NCBI GenBank assembly: GCA_000634415.1
Contig: JFNH01000096.1
Span: 1-47,681, forward strand
DNA length: 47,681 nucleotides
From: Prochlorococcus sp. scB245a_519A13
Lineage (GTDB): Bacteria; Cyanobacteriota; Cyanobacteriia; PCC-6307; Cyanobiaceae
Direction: 5' to 3'
Shown: positions 1 to 7,483 of the stretch, in pieces
How the letters are laid out: every line of letters starts with the position of its first letter
How positions within the stretch are numbered: the stretch's first letter is position 1
Translations under genes and position numbers: made by a program
Notes under the pieces: model-generated
What the model saw: the letters and a program-made list of their open reading frames with translations, nothing else
Databases searched by the model: none
Told to the model about the DNA's origin: nothing

Positions 1-415
1 GAATTTCTCCCCAGCATATTCCAGTTGTATCCTTCACTAAGTTTCCTGAGGGATCACATAAAACCATACAACTTATAAATCTCGCGCTCCTGTAAGGACT
101 ATCAGAAAGTTCATTAATTAATTTTTTAATTTTTTCAGCGTTATTTTTGGCATATCGAGCAGAATATATGCCTGGTCGACCATCTAAAACATCTACTTCA
201 AGTCCCGAATCGTCAGCTAACGCCCAGGTTTTTGTCTCTAAAGCAGCTGCTTTTGCTTTTAAAAGTGCATTCTCAAAATATGTGTCTCCAGTCTCTTCGA
301 CATTTAAATATTCTGGTTGCTTCTGAACCCTTAAAGACAAAACATCGAGCATGGTCGAAATTTCAGAAACTTTAGTTTTGTTGCCACTCGCAATAGTTAG
401 GACTGGATGGTTCAA
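1..415 (-). CDS. Ham1/RdgB-type non-canonical purine NTP pyrophosphatase (partial, C-terminus beyond window)
   Basis: Cleaves dITP, XTP and similar deaminated nucleotides to monophosphates, keeping them out of DNA and RNA (family knowledge). The minus-strand frame is open from a TTG codon at 415-413 to the left edge, 138 codons. It shows the family's N-terminal phosphate-binding motif SGNKTKVSEI, then NVEETGDTYFENALLKAKAA and the catalytic motif LADDSGLEVD followed by GRPGIYSARYA. The usual length is about 190-200 residues, so roughly the last quarter lies outside. No ATG lies at a sensible position near the first beta strand (HPVLTIASGNK), so TTG is taken as start. It diverges from the carboxysome operon. 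In known Prochlorococcus genomes this gene sits between csoS1D and csoS1, so csoS1D is expected just left of the window (inference). Confidence 0.88.
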   Translation of the reverse strand, partial: MNHPVLTIASGNKTKVSEISTMLDVLSLRVQKQPEYLNVEETGDTYFENALLKAKAAALETKTWALADDSGLEVDVLDGRPGIYSARYAKNNAEKIKKLINELSDSPYRSARFISCMVLCDPSGNLVKDTTGICWGEI

Positions 416-479
416 AATAATAAATAAATTTATTGAAAATATTATCTTACTTCAAAGCTAGATACGGAGACAGGAAAGG

Positions 480-493
480 TTGAACATTCCACA
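480..493 (+). repeat. Direct repeat copy 1, TTGAACATTCCACA
   Basis: A 14-base sequence repeated exactly at 711-724 in the same orientation, 231 bp further on. Flanking bases differ, so only the 14-mer is shared. Two identical copies within one short leader are unlikely by chance, which suggests a regulator site or a duplicated promoter or transcript-start element; the function is unknown. Confidence 0.75.
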
Positions 494-592
494 CCTGTGT
501 AGACAGGGCCTGCCTCGTACGGAAATAACATAATGTAAATTTTTTCTTAACACAACAGTATGTTTTGATGCACTAACTAATTTGCATAAGTA

Positions 593-622
593 TTGACATA
601 TCAATAGTACCAAGGGTGATAA
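593..622 (+). promoter_or_regulatory. Possible sigma-70-type promoter for the carboxysome operon
   Basis: A perfect TTGACA at 593-598 is followed 18-19 bp later by TGATAAG (617-623), a poor -10 element. A further candidate is TTGACT at 677-682 without a clear -10. Sequence alone does not decide which is used. Confidence 0.3.
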
Positions 623-710
623 GTTTAACTTATGAATGATAGAAAAAACATTAATGGAGATTTTATCGAAAACGCTTGACTTATAAGTACTTAATGAAGC
701 ATTCTTCGGA

Positions 711-724
711 TTGAACATTCCACA
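711..724 (+). repeat. Direct repeat copy 2, TTGAACATTCCACA
   Basis: Second exact copy of the 14-mer found at 480-493. It ends 18 bp before the csoS1 ATG, so it lies in the 5' untranslated leader or over the transcription start. No Shine-Dalgarno sequence is seen between it and the start codon. Confidence 0.75.
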
Positions 725-742
725 TTTAGTAATTAGTAGACA

Positions 743-1054
743 ATGGCTACAGAAACAATGGGTATCGCTCTCGGCATGATCGAGACACGCGGACTTGTAC
801 CTGCAATCGAAGCAGCTGACGCAATGACAAAGGCTGCAGAAGTTCGCCTTATTGGTCGTGAATTCGTAGGTGGCGGTTATGTCACAGTATTAGTTAGAGG
901 AGAAACAGGAGCAGTTAACGCAGCTGTAAGAGCTGGTGCTGATGCTTGTGAAAGAGTTGGTGACGGTTTAGTTGCAGCTCACATTATTGCTCGTCCTCAT
1001 AGAGAAGTTGAACCTGCTCTTGGTAACGGTGAATTTCTTGGTCAAAAGGACTAA
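743..1054 (+). CDS. csoS1: Carboxysome shell hexamer protein CsoS1 (BMC domain)
   Basis: Major shell protein of the alpha-carboxysome; hexamers tile the icosahedral facets and let bicarbonate and RuBP through a central pore. At 103 residues it is one BMC domain, with MGIALGMIETRGLVPAIEAA at the start, EVRLIGREFVGGGYVTVLVR in the middle and GDGLVAAHIIARPH near the end, all typical of CsoS1A/CcmK. It is the first gene of the operon, 68 bp before rbcL. Halothiobacillus-type operons carry three csoS1 copies at the 3' end; here one copy is upstream, the picocyanobacterial arrangement. The start ATG lacks a Shine-Dalgarno sequence. GC content is visibly higher than in most neighbours, as expected for a highly expressed gene. 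Confidence 0.97.
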   Translation: MATETMGIALGMIETRGLVPAIEAADAMTKAAEVRLIGREFVGGGYVTVLVRGETGAVNAAVRAGADACERVGDGLVAAHIIARPHREVEPALGNGEFLGQKD

Positions 1055-1122
1055 TAAATAAAGCAAGATTTATAAATTTTGCACAATAATTATTTTCCCT
1101 ACACAGACCTAAATTTATCCTT

Positions 1123-2538
1123 ATGAGTAAGAAGTATGATGCAGGGGTAAAGGAGTACAGAGATACCTACTGGACTCCAGAATATGTACCCCTAGACACC
1201 GATTTACTAGCCTGTTTCAAATGCACAGGTCAAGAAGGTGTCCCCAGAGAAGAAGTTGCAGCAGCTGTTGCCGCTGAATCTTCAACAGGTACTTGGTCAA
1301 CAGTTTGGTCCGAGTTACTTACAGATTTAGAATTTTATAAAGGACGTTGTTATCGAATCGAAGACGTTCCTGGAGACCCTGAAGCTTTTTATGCTTTTAT
1401 TGCATATCCTTTAGATCTTTTTGAAGAAGGTTCTATTACAAACGTATTAACATCTCTTGTAGGAAACGTTTTTGGATTTAAAGCTCTAAGACACCTACGT
1501 CTAGAAGATATTAGATTCCCAATCGCTTTCATCAAAACTTGCGGTGGTCCACCAAATGGAATCGTAGTTGAAAGAGATCGTTTAAACAAATATGGAAGAC
1601 CTCTACTTGGTTGTACCATTAAACCTAAATTAGGATTATCTGGTAAAAACTATGGCCGAGTTGTATATGAGTGCCTTAGAGGTGGTCTCGATTTAACGAA
1701 GGATGACGAGAATATAAACTCTCAGCCATTCCAACGTTGGAGAGAAAGATTTGAGTTTGTTGCAGAAGCAGTTAAGCTTGCTCAGCAGGAAACTGGTGAA
1801 GTTAAAGGTCACTACCTAAACTGTACTGCCAACACTCCTGAAGAACTTTACGAAAGAGCTGAATTTGCAAAAGAGCTAGATATGCCAATCATCATGCATG
1901 ATTATATAACTGGCGGTTTTACTGCAAATACTGGATTAGCAAACTGGTGTCGTAAAAATGGCATGCTTCTACATATTCATAGAGCGATGCATGCTGTTAT
2001 TGATAGACATCCAAAACACGGTATCCATTTCAGGGTTCTAGCAAAATGTTTGAGACTCTCCGGAGGCGATCAATTACATACTGGAACTGTTGTTGGAAAA
2101 CTAGAGGGTGATCGTCAAACAACTCTTGGTTACATTGACAACTTAAGAGAGTCATTTGTTCCCGAAGATAGATCAAGAGGTAACTTCTTTGATCAAGATT
2201 GGGGTTCAATGCCAGGAGTATTTGCTGTCGCATCAGGTGGTATTCACGTATGGCATATGCCTGCTCTCCTAGCGATTTTTGGAGATGATTCTTGTCTTCA
2301 GTTCGGTGGAGGAACACATGGTCATCCATGGGGTTCAGCTGCTGGAGCTGCAGCCAACAGAGTTGCTTTAGAAGCTTGCGTAAAAGCACGTAATGCTGGT
2401 CGCGAAATCGAAAAAGAGAGTAGAGACATTCTTATGGAAGCTGCTAAACACAGTCCTGAATTAGCTATCGCTCTTGAAACTTGGAAGGAAATTAAGTTTG
2501 AATTTGATACCGTCGACAAACTAGACGTTCAAGGTTAA
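1123..2538 (+). CDS. rbcL: RuBisCO large subunit, Form IA
   Basis: Catalyses carboxylation of ribulose-1,5-bisphosphate inside the carboxysome as the catalytic part of an L8S8 enzyme. The 471-residue length is normal. Visible motifs are [19 protein letters not shown] (the active-site TIKPK), [11 protein letters not shown] with the carbamylated lysine at about residue 193 and metal ligands Asp195/Glu196, HIHRAMHAV, and [17 protein letters not shown] (loop 6 lysine). The N-terminus ([18 protein letters not shown]) is of the proteobacterial/alpha-cyanobacterial Form IA type, consistent with the alpha-carboxysome genes around it. No Shine-Dalgarno precedes the ATG. It is followed by rbcS after a 90-bp spacer with two small hairpins. 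Confidence 0.99.
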
Positions 2539-2552
2539 ACCAGATTTCAACA

Positions 2553-2602
2553 TTGAGGAGATTCTTCTCCTCAAACTTCTACAAATCTCGTTCTATTACG
2601 AG
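2553..2602 (+). promoter_or_regulatory. Two stem-loops in the rbcL-rbcS spacer
   Basis: TTGAGGAGA (2553-2561) pairs perfectly with TCTCCTCAA (2566-2574) across a 4-nt loop; CTCGT (2587-2591) pairs with ACGAG (2598-2602). Neither is followed by a T run, so they are not intrinsic terminators. mRNA processing or stabilisation is a plausible role but is inference. Confidence 0.5.
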
Positions 2603-2628
2603 TAATTTCATTCACATTTAAATTAATT

Positions 2629-2970
2629 ATGCCTTTCCAGAGCACAGTAGGCGACTATCAAACAGTTGCAACCCTGGAAACATTCGGTTTCTTACCACCG
2701 ATGACCCAGGAGGAAATATACGATCAAATTGCATACATAATTGCTCAAGGCTGGAGTCCTGTTATTGAGCATGTTCATCCTAGTGGAAGTATGCAAACTT
2801 ATTGGTCTTATTGGAAGCTCCCATTCTTTGGGGAAAAAGACCTTAACTTGGTTGTAAGTGAATTAGAGGCATGTCATAGAGCATACCCTGATCATCATGT
2901 AAGAATCATCGGATACGATGCTTACACTCAAAGCCAAGGAACAGCTTTTGTAGTTTTCCAAGGACGTTAA
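2629..2970 (+). CDS. rbcS: RuBisCO small subunit, Form IA
   Basis: Caps and stabilises the RuBisCO large-subunit octamer. At 113 residues it matches Form IA small subunits. It contains ETFGFLPPMTQEEIYDQI, GWSPVIEHVHP, YWSYWKLPFFGE and the conserved end VRIIGYDAYTQSQGTAFVVF. It lies 90 bp after rbcL and 83 bp before csoS2, with a strong terminator-like hairpin on the csoS2 side. That suggests rbcLS (and csoS1) transcripts are made in excess over the downstream shell genes. Confidence 0.98.
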   Translation: MPFQSTVGDYQTVATLETFGFLPPMTQEEIYDQIAYIIAQGWSPVIEHVHPSGSMQTYWSYWKLPFFGEKDLNLVVSELEACHRAYPDHHVRIIGYDAYTQSQGTAFVVFQGR

Positions 2971-2993
2971 ATCTACTTTTATGTAGTAAATAT

Positions 2994-3028
2994 CTTTCTC
3001 CAAAAAATATTTTTGGAGAAAGTTTTTT
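2994..3028 (+). terminator. Intrinsic terminator-like hairpin between rbcS and csoS2
   Basis: CTTTCTCCAAAAA (2994-3006) and TTTTTGGAGAAAG (3010-3022) form a perfect 13-bp stem with a 3-nt loop, directly followed by six T (3023-3028). It lies inside the operon, 24 bp after the rbcS stop. It probably terminates only part of transcription, so that RuBisCO mRNA exceeds csoS2-csoS4 mRNA; the partial efficiency is inferred. Confidence 0.78.
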
Positions 3029-3053
3029 CAAAAGAGTTTCACATTTGAAGATT

Positions 3054-5351
3054 ATGTCAAAAAAAACCAGTAGAGAGATTGCATTAGAAAGAAGAAAGGC
3101 GATGAGTGATAGCGGTAAAAAAGCTGCTGCTTATTCTTCAACTACTAAAGATAGAGTTCGATCCTCTCAAGATATACAGATTTCTGGTACCCAGTCTTCT
3201 TCAAATAATCAAAATATCACTAAACCAGTTACAAAACATATCACAAAAACACAGGTAAGTAGAAAGTCTTCTTCAACAACTTTATCTAGTAAAGAGTTAG
3301 TAATAGAGAGAAGAAAAGCAATGTCTACTCATGGGAAATCAGCAATAACTTCATCCGATAGAACTCGTACTGATGTTAAAAAAGAAAGTCCTGTAAATAC
3401 AGTTAAAACTTCCACAAGCAAAAATCAGGAAGTTCAAAACTCACATAATACAGAAGTTAAAACATCAAAACCAAGCGTTAAAAGAAGAATTAATCAAAAG
3501 AGAAAGCCTATTACTAATACAAGTAGAGATATTGTTTTGGCGAGAAGAGAAGCTCAATCCAAGCATGGTAAATCAGCTACTAAACAAAATAACAGTGCAG
3601 CTTCTTTAGCTAGAAGGGGAGACCCAGATTTAAGTAGTAGAGAAATTTCCCAGAGAGTGAGAGAGCTAAGAAGCAAAACTGGTGCCACAGGCAAAAAAGG
3701 TAATGGTAAATGTAGACCATGTGGTCCAAATAAGAATGGAGCCAAACAAAATATTGCAGATGCTAGCTGGAAAGTTGGTAAAAGTGAAACTGATTCAGGT
3801 CAAATAGTTACTGGAACACAAGCTAATAGATCTGTAAAAACTACAGGTAATGAAGCAAGTACATGCAGGACTGTAACTGGTACTCAATATATGGGATCTG
3901 AAGTAGTTGACCAATTTTGTCAAGATAGACCAAGTTATAAACAACCACTTAGATCTACTGTTACCTCTACAACATCAGGTAATATAGTAACTGGAAATGA
4001 AGTCGGTAGATCTGAGAGGGTCACAGGCGATGAGCCCGGGACTTGTAAAAACCTTACAGGAACTGAATATGTATCTGCTAATCAATCACAGAAGTATTGT
4101 GGTGATGTTCCAAAAAATCCTTCAAAGGTTAAACATAGTACTACAACTGATGGATTAAAAGTATCTGGATCACTTCCTGGTAGATCAACCCTGGTTACTG
4201 GAGATGAATCAGGTTCTGGACATCAGTTAACTGGAGATCAATATCTTGGCTCAGAGCCAAATCCAAAAGGTAAAGCATTTGAAAAAGTTGGCAGTTACAA
4301 CACACTTAATGGGAATAATGTAACTGGTACAGGGGTAGGGAGATCAGACCATATGACAGGCAATGAACATGGGAGTTGCAAGAATGTAACTGGTGATGAG
4401 TACATAGGATCTCAACAATATGAGAAGTTTTGCGGTTCAAAACCAAAACCAGAAGCTAGAAAAGTAGGTTTAAGCCTTTCTTCAAAGTCAAATTTAATAA
4501 GCGGGACTATGACAGGAAGATCAAAAATAGTAACTGGAGATGAGCCAGGTTCATGCAAAGTGCTTACAGGAACACCATACGCAGGCTTAGATCAGATAAA
4601 TGATAATTGTAGTACAGAGATTTCTGAAGATATGAAATCCCGATCAACAGTTAATTCAGGAAATAATTCAAATGCCAGACTTACAGGACAACAACCAGGA
4701 ATTGGCGGAGTAATGACAGGTGCTAAGAAAGGTGCTTGTAAAAACCTAACAGGGACTCCTTATGTTGGCGGAGATCAGTTCTCACAAGCTTGTGATAATC
4801 CTCCACATGATACTGCTTATGCGAATCCGGAAAAGTCAGCAGGTAACTCTTGGAACGAATTCTCTGTTAACTCACCATCAAGAGATAAATATTCTGAAAA
4901 AAATACTCAAGGTGTTACGGGTAATGAATATGAAAATGGTTCAAAGGTAACAGGGCCTTTTGATATGGCAGTTGATAAGGTCACTGGCACTGAAAAATTT
5001 AGATTTGAACCGAATAAAAATATTACTTATAAACAAAAAATGGAAATTGAAGAGGCAGACCGTGCTGCAAAGACACCAGAAAAAAGAGTCGCATCAAGGA
5101 TTACTGGCGAAGGACAATCAGTAGGAAACGTAACTGGTGATGATTGGGATCGCGGCGATAAGGTAACAGGTACAGAGGGAGCTTCTTCTAGAAAGCGAAA
5201 TCCATCAAGAGCAGGATTTATGAGCGCAATGCCCCCTATGGAAGTTAAAAGAAATGAGGAAACAGAAAAACCAGATTTCTTGATAACTGGATCTAGTGGA
5301 AATACTCGTGAAGGACAACTTGTTACCTTTTCAGGTGGTGCAAGAGGTTAA
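3054..5351 (+). CDS. csoS2: Carboxysome scaffold/assembly protein CsoS2
   Basis: Intrinsically disordered scaffold that links RuBisCO (N-terminal region) to the shell (middle and C-terminal regions). From ATG 3054 it has 765 residues; a TTG at 3045 would add three. Four N-repeats are visible near residues 5-23, 79-98, 156-176 and 193-213, with the helix motif ERRKAMS/ARREAQS followed by GK. Six middle repeats start near residues 249, 309, 366, 421, 481 and 539, each built on ITG/VTG motifs and usually two cysteines (as in GTCKN...YC). The third repeat has neither cysteine. The C-terminal region has further VTG motifs and ends with ITGSSGNTREGQLVTFSGG, the shell-binding end. The protein is rich in Ser, Thr, Gly and Lys. 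Short and long forms by ribosomal frameshifting are known in Halothiobacillus; I see no support for that here. Confidence 0.97.
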   Translation: MSKKTSREIALERRKAMSDSGKKAAAYSSTTKDRVRSSQDIQISGTQSSSNNQNITKPVTKHITKTQVSRKSSSTTLSSKELVIERRKAMSTHGKSAITSSDRTRTDVKKESPVNTVKTSTSKNQEVQNSHNTEVKTSKPSVKRRINQKRKPITNTSRDIVLARREAQSKHGKSATKQNNSAASLARRGDPDLSSREISQRVRELRSKTGATGKKGNGKCRPCGPNKNGAKQNIADASWKVGKSETDSGQIVTGTQANRSVKTTGNEASTCRTVTGTQYMGSEVVDQFCQDRPSYKQPLRSTVTSTTSGNIVTGNEVGRSERVTGDEPGTCKNLTGTEYVSANQSQKYCGDVPKNPSKVKHSTTTDGLKVSGSLPGRSTLVTGDESGSGHQLTGDQYLGSEPNPKGKAFEKVGSYNTLNGNNVTGTGVGRSDHMTGNEHGSCKNVTGDEYIGSQQYEKFCGSKPKPEARKVGLSLSSKSNLISGTMTGRSKIVTGDEPGSCKVLTGTPYAGLDQINDNCSTEISEDMKSRSTVNSGNNSNARLTGQQPGIGGVMTGAKKGACKNLTGTPYVGGDQFSQACDNPPHDTAYANPEKSAGNSWNEFSVNSPSRDKYSEKNTQGVTGNEYENGSKVTGPFDMAVDKVTGTEKFRFEPNKNITYKQKMEIEEADRAAKTPEKRVASRITGEGQSVGNVTGDDWDRGDKVTGTEGASSRKRNPSRAGFMSAMPPMEVKRNEETEKPDFLITGSSGNTREGQLVTFSGGARG

Positions 5352-5358
5352 GTAAATA

Positions 5359-6888
5359 ATGCCTTTAAGAGGACTGGCTAAAGCCAAGAACTTCACATTG
5401 GGGCCAACAGCTCCAATGAAAACTTTTACTGAAAATATCCATATACAAACTAAAGAATCAAATAATTTCCGAAATTCTGGAAAGTCTCATAAATTAACCA
5501 ATAATATCCAAAATGAAAATCTATTTAGCTATGAAAGCAAAATAAAAAGTGATTTTGATAAAATTGTACCAACTCTCAAGGAAATTGCTCGAATTCAACA
5601 TCACGAAGATTTTATAAATAAGGCTCAGAAAATATCAAGAAAAAATTTGGGGATAGATTTACCCCTACATATTTTAGATAAATCTTGGGTTAAACCTCTT
5701 GATATGAGAGCTTTATATGCATGGTGTGCTTTCAAACAGCATGAGAAACTTAGCGATAATTTTTTTAAAAATGATCCACTTGAAGGTGCATCTGGAAGTA
5801 AGGATGCGGAAGATTTTGAAAAATTTCTTTTAGATTGTGGAATACATTTACTTGATATAACTCCTTGTTCAGATGGAAGATTAGCCCATTCAGTTGCTTA
5901 TGTAATGAGAATACCTTTTAGTTCAGTAAGGAGAAGATCCCATGCTGGAGCACTTTTTGATATTGAAAATACAGTTAATCGATGGGTAAAAACTGAACAT
6001 AAAAGATATAGAGAAAATGTTCCTAATGAAGCTCATAAAGATACCAGGTACTTAAAAGTTGTAACTTATCATTTTAGTTCAGTAGATCCATTGCATCAGG
6101 GATGCGCAGCTCATGGGAGTAATGACGAGTTAGCTGCAGTAGAAGGTAGAAATAAATTATATGCTTTCAAAGAGGCTGTAGAGAATAGCTTTTGCTGCGG
6201 AGCTTCTGTGGATTTAATGTTAATAGGACTTGATACAGACACTGATTCATTAAAAATACATTTATCAACTAGTGATGGCGGTATAGATTTAGAAAAAACT
6301 ATTTCTACATTAGAAATTTATAACTCAACAATAAATTTTTCAAAAGAGGATGCGGAAAGAGAAATTTGCCAGATAATTTCTAAGCAATCTTCAAAAGATA
6401 AACTCAGTGGACTGGAAAAATTTACATATAAATTAATTGCCAATAATATTTCTCAAATTGATTATGTTAAGAGTTTTCATAATGGTTCTTATGAAGATAT
6501 TGGACATGCAGAGAGGTTTATTGGAGTAGGTATAGGTTTTAAAGAAGTACATCTCAGGAATTTAACTTATTTTGCTCATTTAGATACAGTAGAAGAAGGG
6601 GCTCCAGATTTAGATGTAGGAGTGAAGATTTTTACAGGATTAAATGTTTCTCAAGATCTACCTATTCCGGTAGTTATAAGATTTGATTACTCTGGCAAAG
6701 TACCCGGTGCAAAAGAGAGGGCAGTAAATGATTGTGAAAGAGTTAATAATGCGATATCAATTAGATATAAAAATTTAGTTGATCAAGGTTTGTTACATAC
6801 TTGCTCTACTATTAGAGATAGGGACAACATTCATTCCGCCCAAATTATTGGAATGTCTTTAGATAAAAAAACAGAGGAGGCTCACTAA
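5359..6888 (+). CDS. csoS3: Carboxysomal carbonic anhydrase CsoSCA (CsoS3)
   Basis: Converts bicarbonate to CO2 inside the carboxysome, next to RuBisCO. The 509-residue length fits the CsoSCA family (a divergent beta-class, formerly epsilon, carbonic anhydrase). Zinc ligands can be placed: Cys170 in TPCSDGRLAH, and His238 and Cys249 in YHFSSVDPLHQGCAAHGSND; these spacings match the Halothiobacillus enzyme. The first 50 or so residues are basic and low-complexity, like the RuBisCO- or shell-contacting N-terminus known in the family. It starts 7 bp after csoS2, with AAGAGG overlapping the csoS2 end as a weak Shine-Dalgarno. Its last codons contain the ribosome-binding site for csoS4A. Confidence 0.97.
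   Translation: MPLRGLAKAKNFTLGPTAPMKTFTENIHIQTKESNNFRNSGKSHKLTNNIQNENLFSYESKIKSDFDKIVPTLKEIARIQHHEDFINKAQKISRKNLGIDLPLHILDKSWVKPLDMRALYAWCAFKQHEKLSDNFFKNDPLEGASGSKDAEDFEKFLLDCGIHLLDITPCSDGRLAHSVAYVMRIPFSSVRRRSHAGALFDIENTVNRWVKTEHKRYRENVPNEAHKDTRYLKVVTYHFSSVDPLHQGCAAHGSNDELAAVEGRNKLYAFKEAVENSFCCGASVDLMLIGLDTDTDSLKIHLSTSDGGIDLEKTISTLEIYNSTINFSKEDAEREICQIISKQSSKDKLSGLEKFTYKLIANNISQIDYVKSFHNGSYEDIGHAERFIGVGIGFKEVHLRNLTYFAHLDTVEEGAPDLDVGVKIFTGLNVSQDLPIPVVIRFDYSGKVPGAKERAVNDCERVNNAISIRYKNLVDQGLLHTCSTIRDRDNIHSAQIIGMSLDKKTEEAH
6874..6880 (+). promoter_or_regulatory. Strong Shine-Dalgarno for csoS4A
   Basis: GAGGAGG within the 3' end of csoS3 lies 10 nt before the csoS4A ATG (6891). It is unusually strong for this window, where most starts have no recognisable Shine-Dalgarno. 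Confidence 0.8.
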
Positions 6889-6890
6889 TT

Positions 6891-7142
6891 ATGTTAATTT
6901 GCAAGGTTGTAAAACCACTTGTTTCTACCAATAGGATTCCTGGTTTTGAACATAAACATCTGCAAGTTGTATTAGATGGTTCTTCTAGTAAAGTTGCAGT
7001 TGATGCTGTTGGCTGTAAGCCAGGAGATTGGGTTATTTGTGTCGGAAGTTCTGCTGCTAGAGAAGCTGCGGGAAGTAAATCTTATCCAAGCGATTTAACT
7101 ATTGTTGGAATTATTGATCATTGGGATCCTGATAAGTCATAA
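6891..7142 (+). CDS. csoS4A: Carboxysome vertex pentamer protein CsoS4A
   Basis: EutN/CcmL-fold shell protein whose pentamers close the twelve vertices of the carboxysome. At 83 residues it is a single pentamer domain: LICKVVKPLVSTNRIPGFEH, then LQVVLDGSSSKVAVDAVGCKPGDWVICVGSSAAR, then the end DLTIVGIIDHWD. It begins 2 bp after the csoS3 stop. Its paralogue csoS4B follows 18 bp later and shares the same layout (GSSAAR versus GSAAR, and TIVGIIDHW versus TIGGIIDYW). Vertex proteins are needed in very few copies, so the strong ribosome-binding site on the weakly transcribed distal part of the operon is notable. Confidence 0.96.
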   Translation: MLICKVVKPLVSTNRIPGFEHKHLQVVLDGSSSKVAVDAVGCKPGDWVICVGSSAAREAAGSKSYPSDLTIVGIIDHWDPDKS

Positions 7143-7145
7143 AAA

Positions 7146-7152
7146 AGGAGGA
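7146..7152 (+). promoter_or_regulatory. Shine-Dalgarno that fixes the csoS4B start at GTG
   Basis: AAGGAGG is 8 nt before GTG 7161, ideal spacing, but 17 nt before the next in-frame ATG at 7170. The GTG is therefore the likelier start. Confidence 0.8.
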
Positions 7153-7160
7153 TATAAATT

Positions 7161-7409
7161 GTGGAAATTATGAAGGTATTAGGAAGGATGGTATGCACTC
7201 AAAGAGTCGCTGGCTTAGGTCATATGAATTTACGAATTTTAGAAAATAATAAAGGAAAGAAATTAGTTGCAGTTGATCCTGTTGGAGCTAGAGAAGGTAA
7301 CTGGGTTTTTACTGCTAGTGGCTCTGCCGCAAGATTTGCATGCCCCAATCCAGAAGTTCAAACCGATTTAACAATTGGCGGTATTATTGATTATTGGGAG
7401 AGTGACTAA
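7161..7409 (+). CDS. csoS4B: Carboxysome vertex pentamer protein CsoS4B
   Basis: Second EutN/CcmL-type pentameric vertex protein, 82 residues from a GTG start chosen because of the well-placed AAGGAGG. Motifs: MKVLGRMVCTQRVAGLGHMN, KKLVAVDPVGAREGNWVFTASGSAAR, TDLTIGGIIDYWE. It forms a pair with csoS4A, as in all characterised alpha-carboxysome operons. It is followed by a 74-bp spacer with a 9-bp inverted repeat, then acRAF. Confidence 0.96.
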   Translation: MEIMKVLGRMVCTQRVAGLGHMNLRILENNKGKKLVAVDPVGAREGNWVFTASGSAARFACPNPEVQTDLTIGGIIDYWESD

Positions 7410-7415
7410 AAATTT

Positions 7416-7453
7416 TACCTTCAAAAATTTATTGAGAAACTTTGTTGAAGGTA
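7416..7453 (+). repeat. Inverted repeat between csoS4B and acRAF
   Basis: TACCTTCAA (7416-7424) pairs with TTGAAGGTA (7445-7453) across 20 nt that can pair further only weakly. No T run follows on the plus strand. It may be an RNA processing or stability element setting acRAF expression apart from the shell genes. Confidence 0.4.
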
Positions 7454-7483
7454 TAGTGTAATTAGTCTTGAATAAAGAATGTA

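Larger units (their letters stand above)
416..742. other. Gene-free leader region of the carboxysome operon
   Basis: This 327-bp stretch between the divergent Ham1 gene and csoS1 is the largest gene-free gap in the window. No convincing protein lies in it: an 86-codon minus-strand frame at 458-718 has no recognisable family and AT-driven composition. It holds a repeated 14-mer (480-493 and 711-724), a GC-rich palindromic patch (about 462-521) and promoter-like hexamers. It must carry the promoter for csoS1-rbcLS and probably the one for the Ham1 gene. Confidence 0.7.

Noticed and set aside
458-718. 86-codon minus-strand frame in the csoS1 leader
   Set aside because: No recognisable motif or family, composition of random AT-rich DNA, overlaps the repeated motif and promoter-like elements.
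2030-2519. Long minus-strand frames inside rbcL
   Set aside because: These are antisense shadows of a highly conserved gene, with no known domain.
4762-4950. 62-codon alternative-frame ORF inside csoS2, possible programmed-frameshift product
   Set aside because: It overlaps an intact csoS2 frame with conserved repeats; I saw no clear slippery site plus downstream structure, and the repeat architecture continues unbroken in the main frame.
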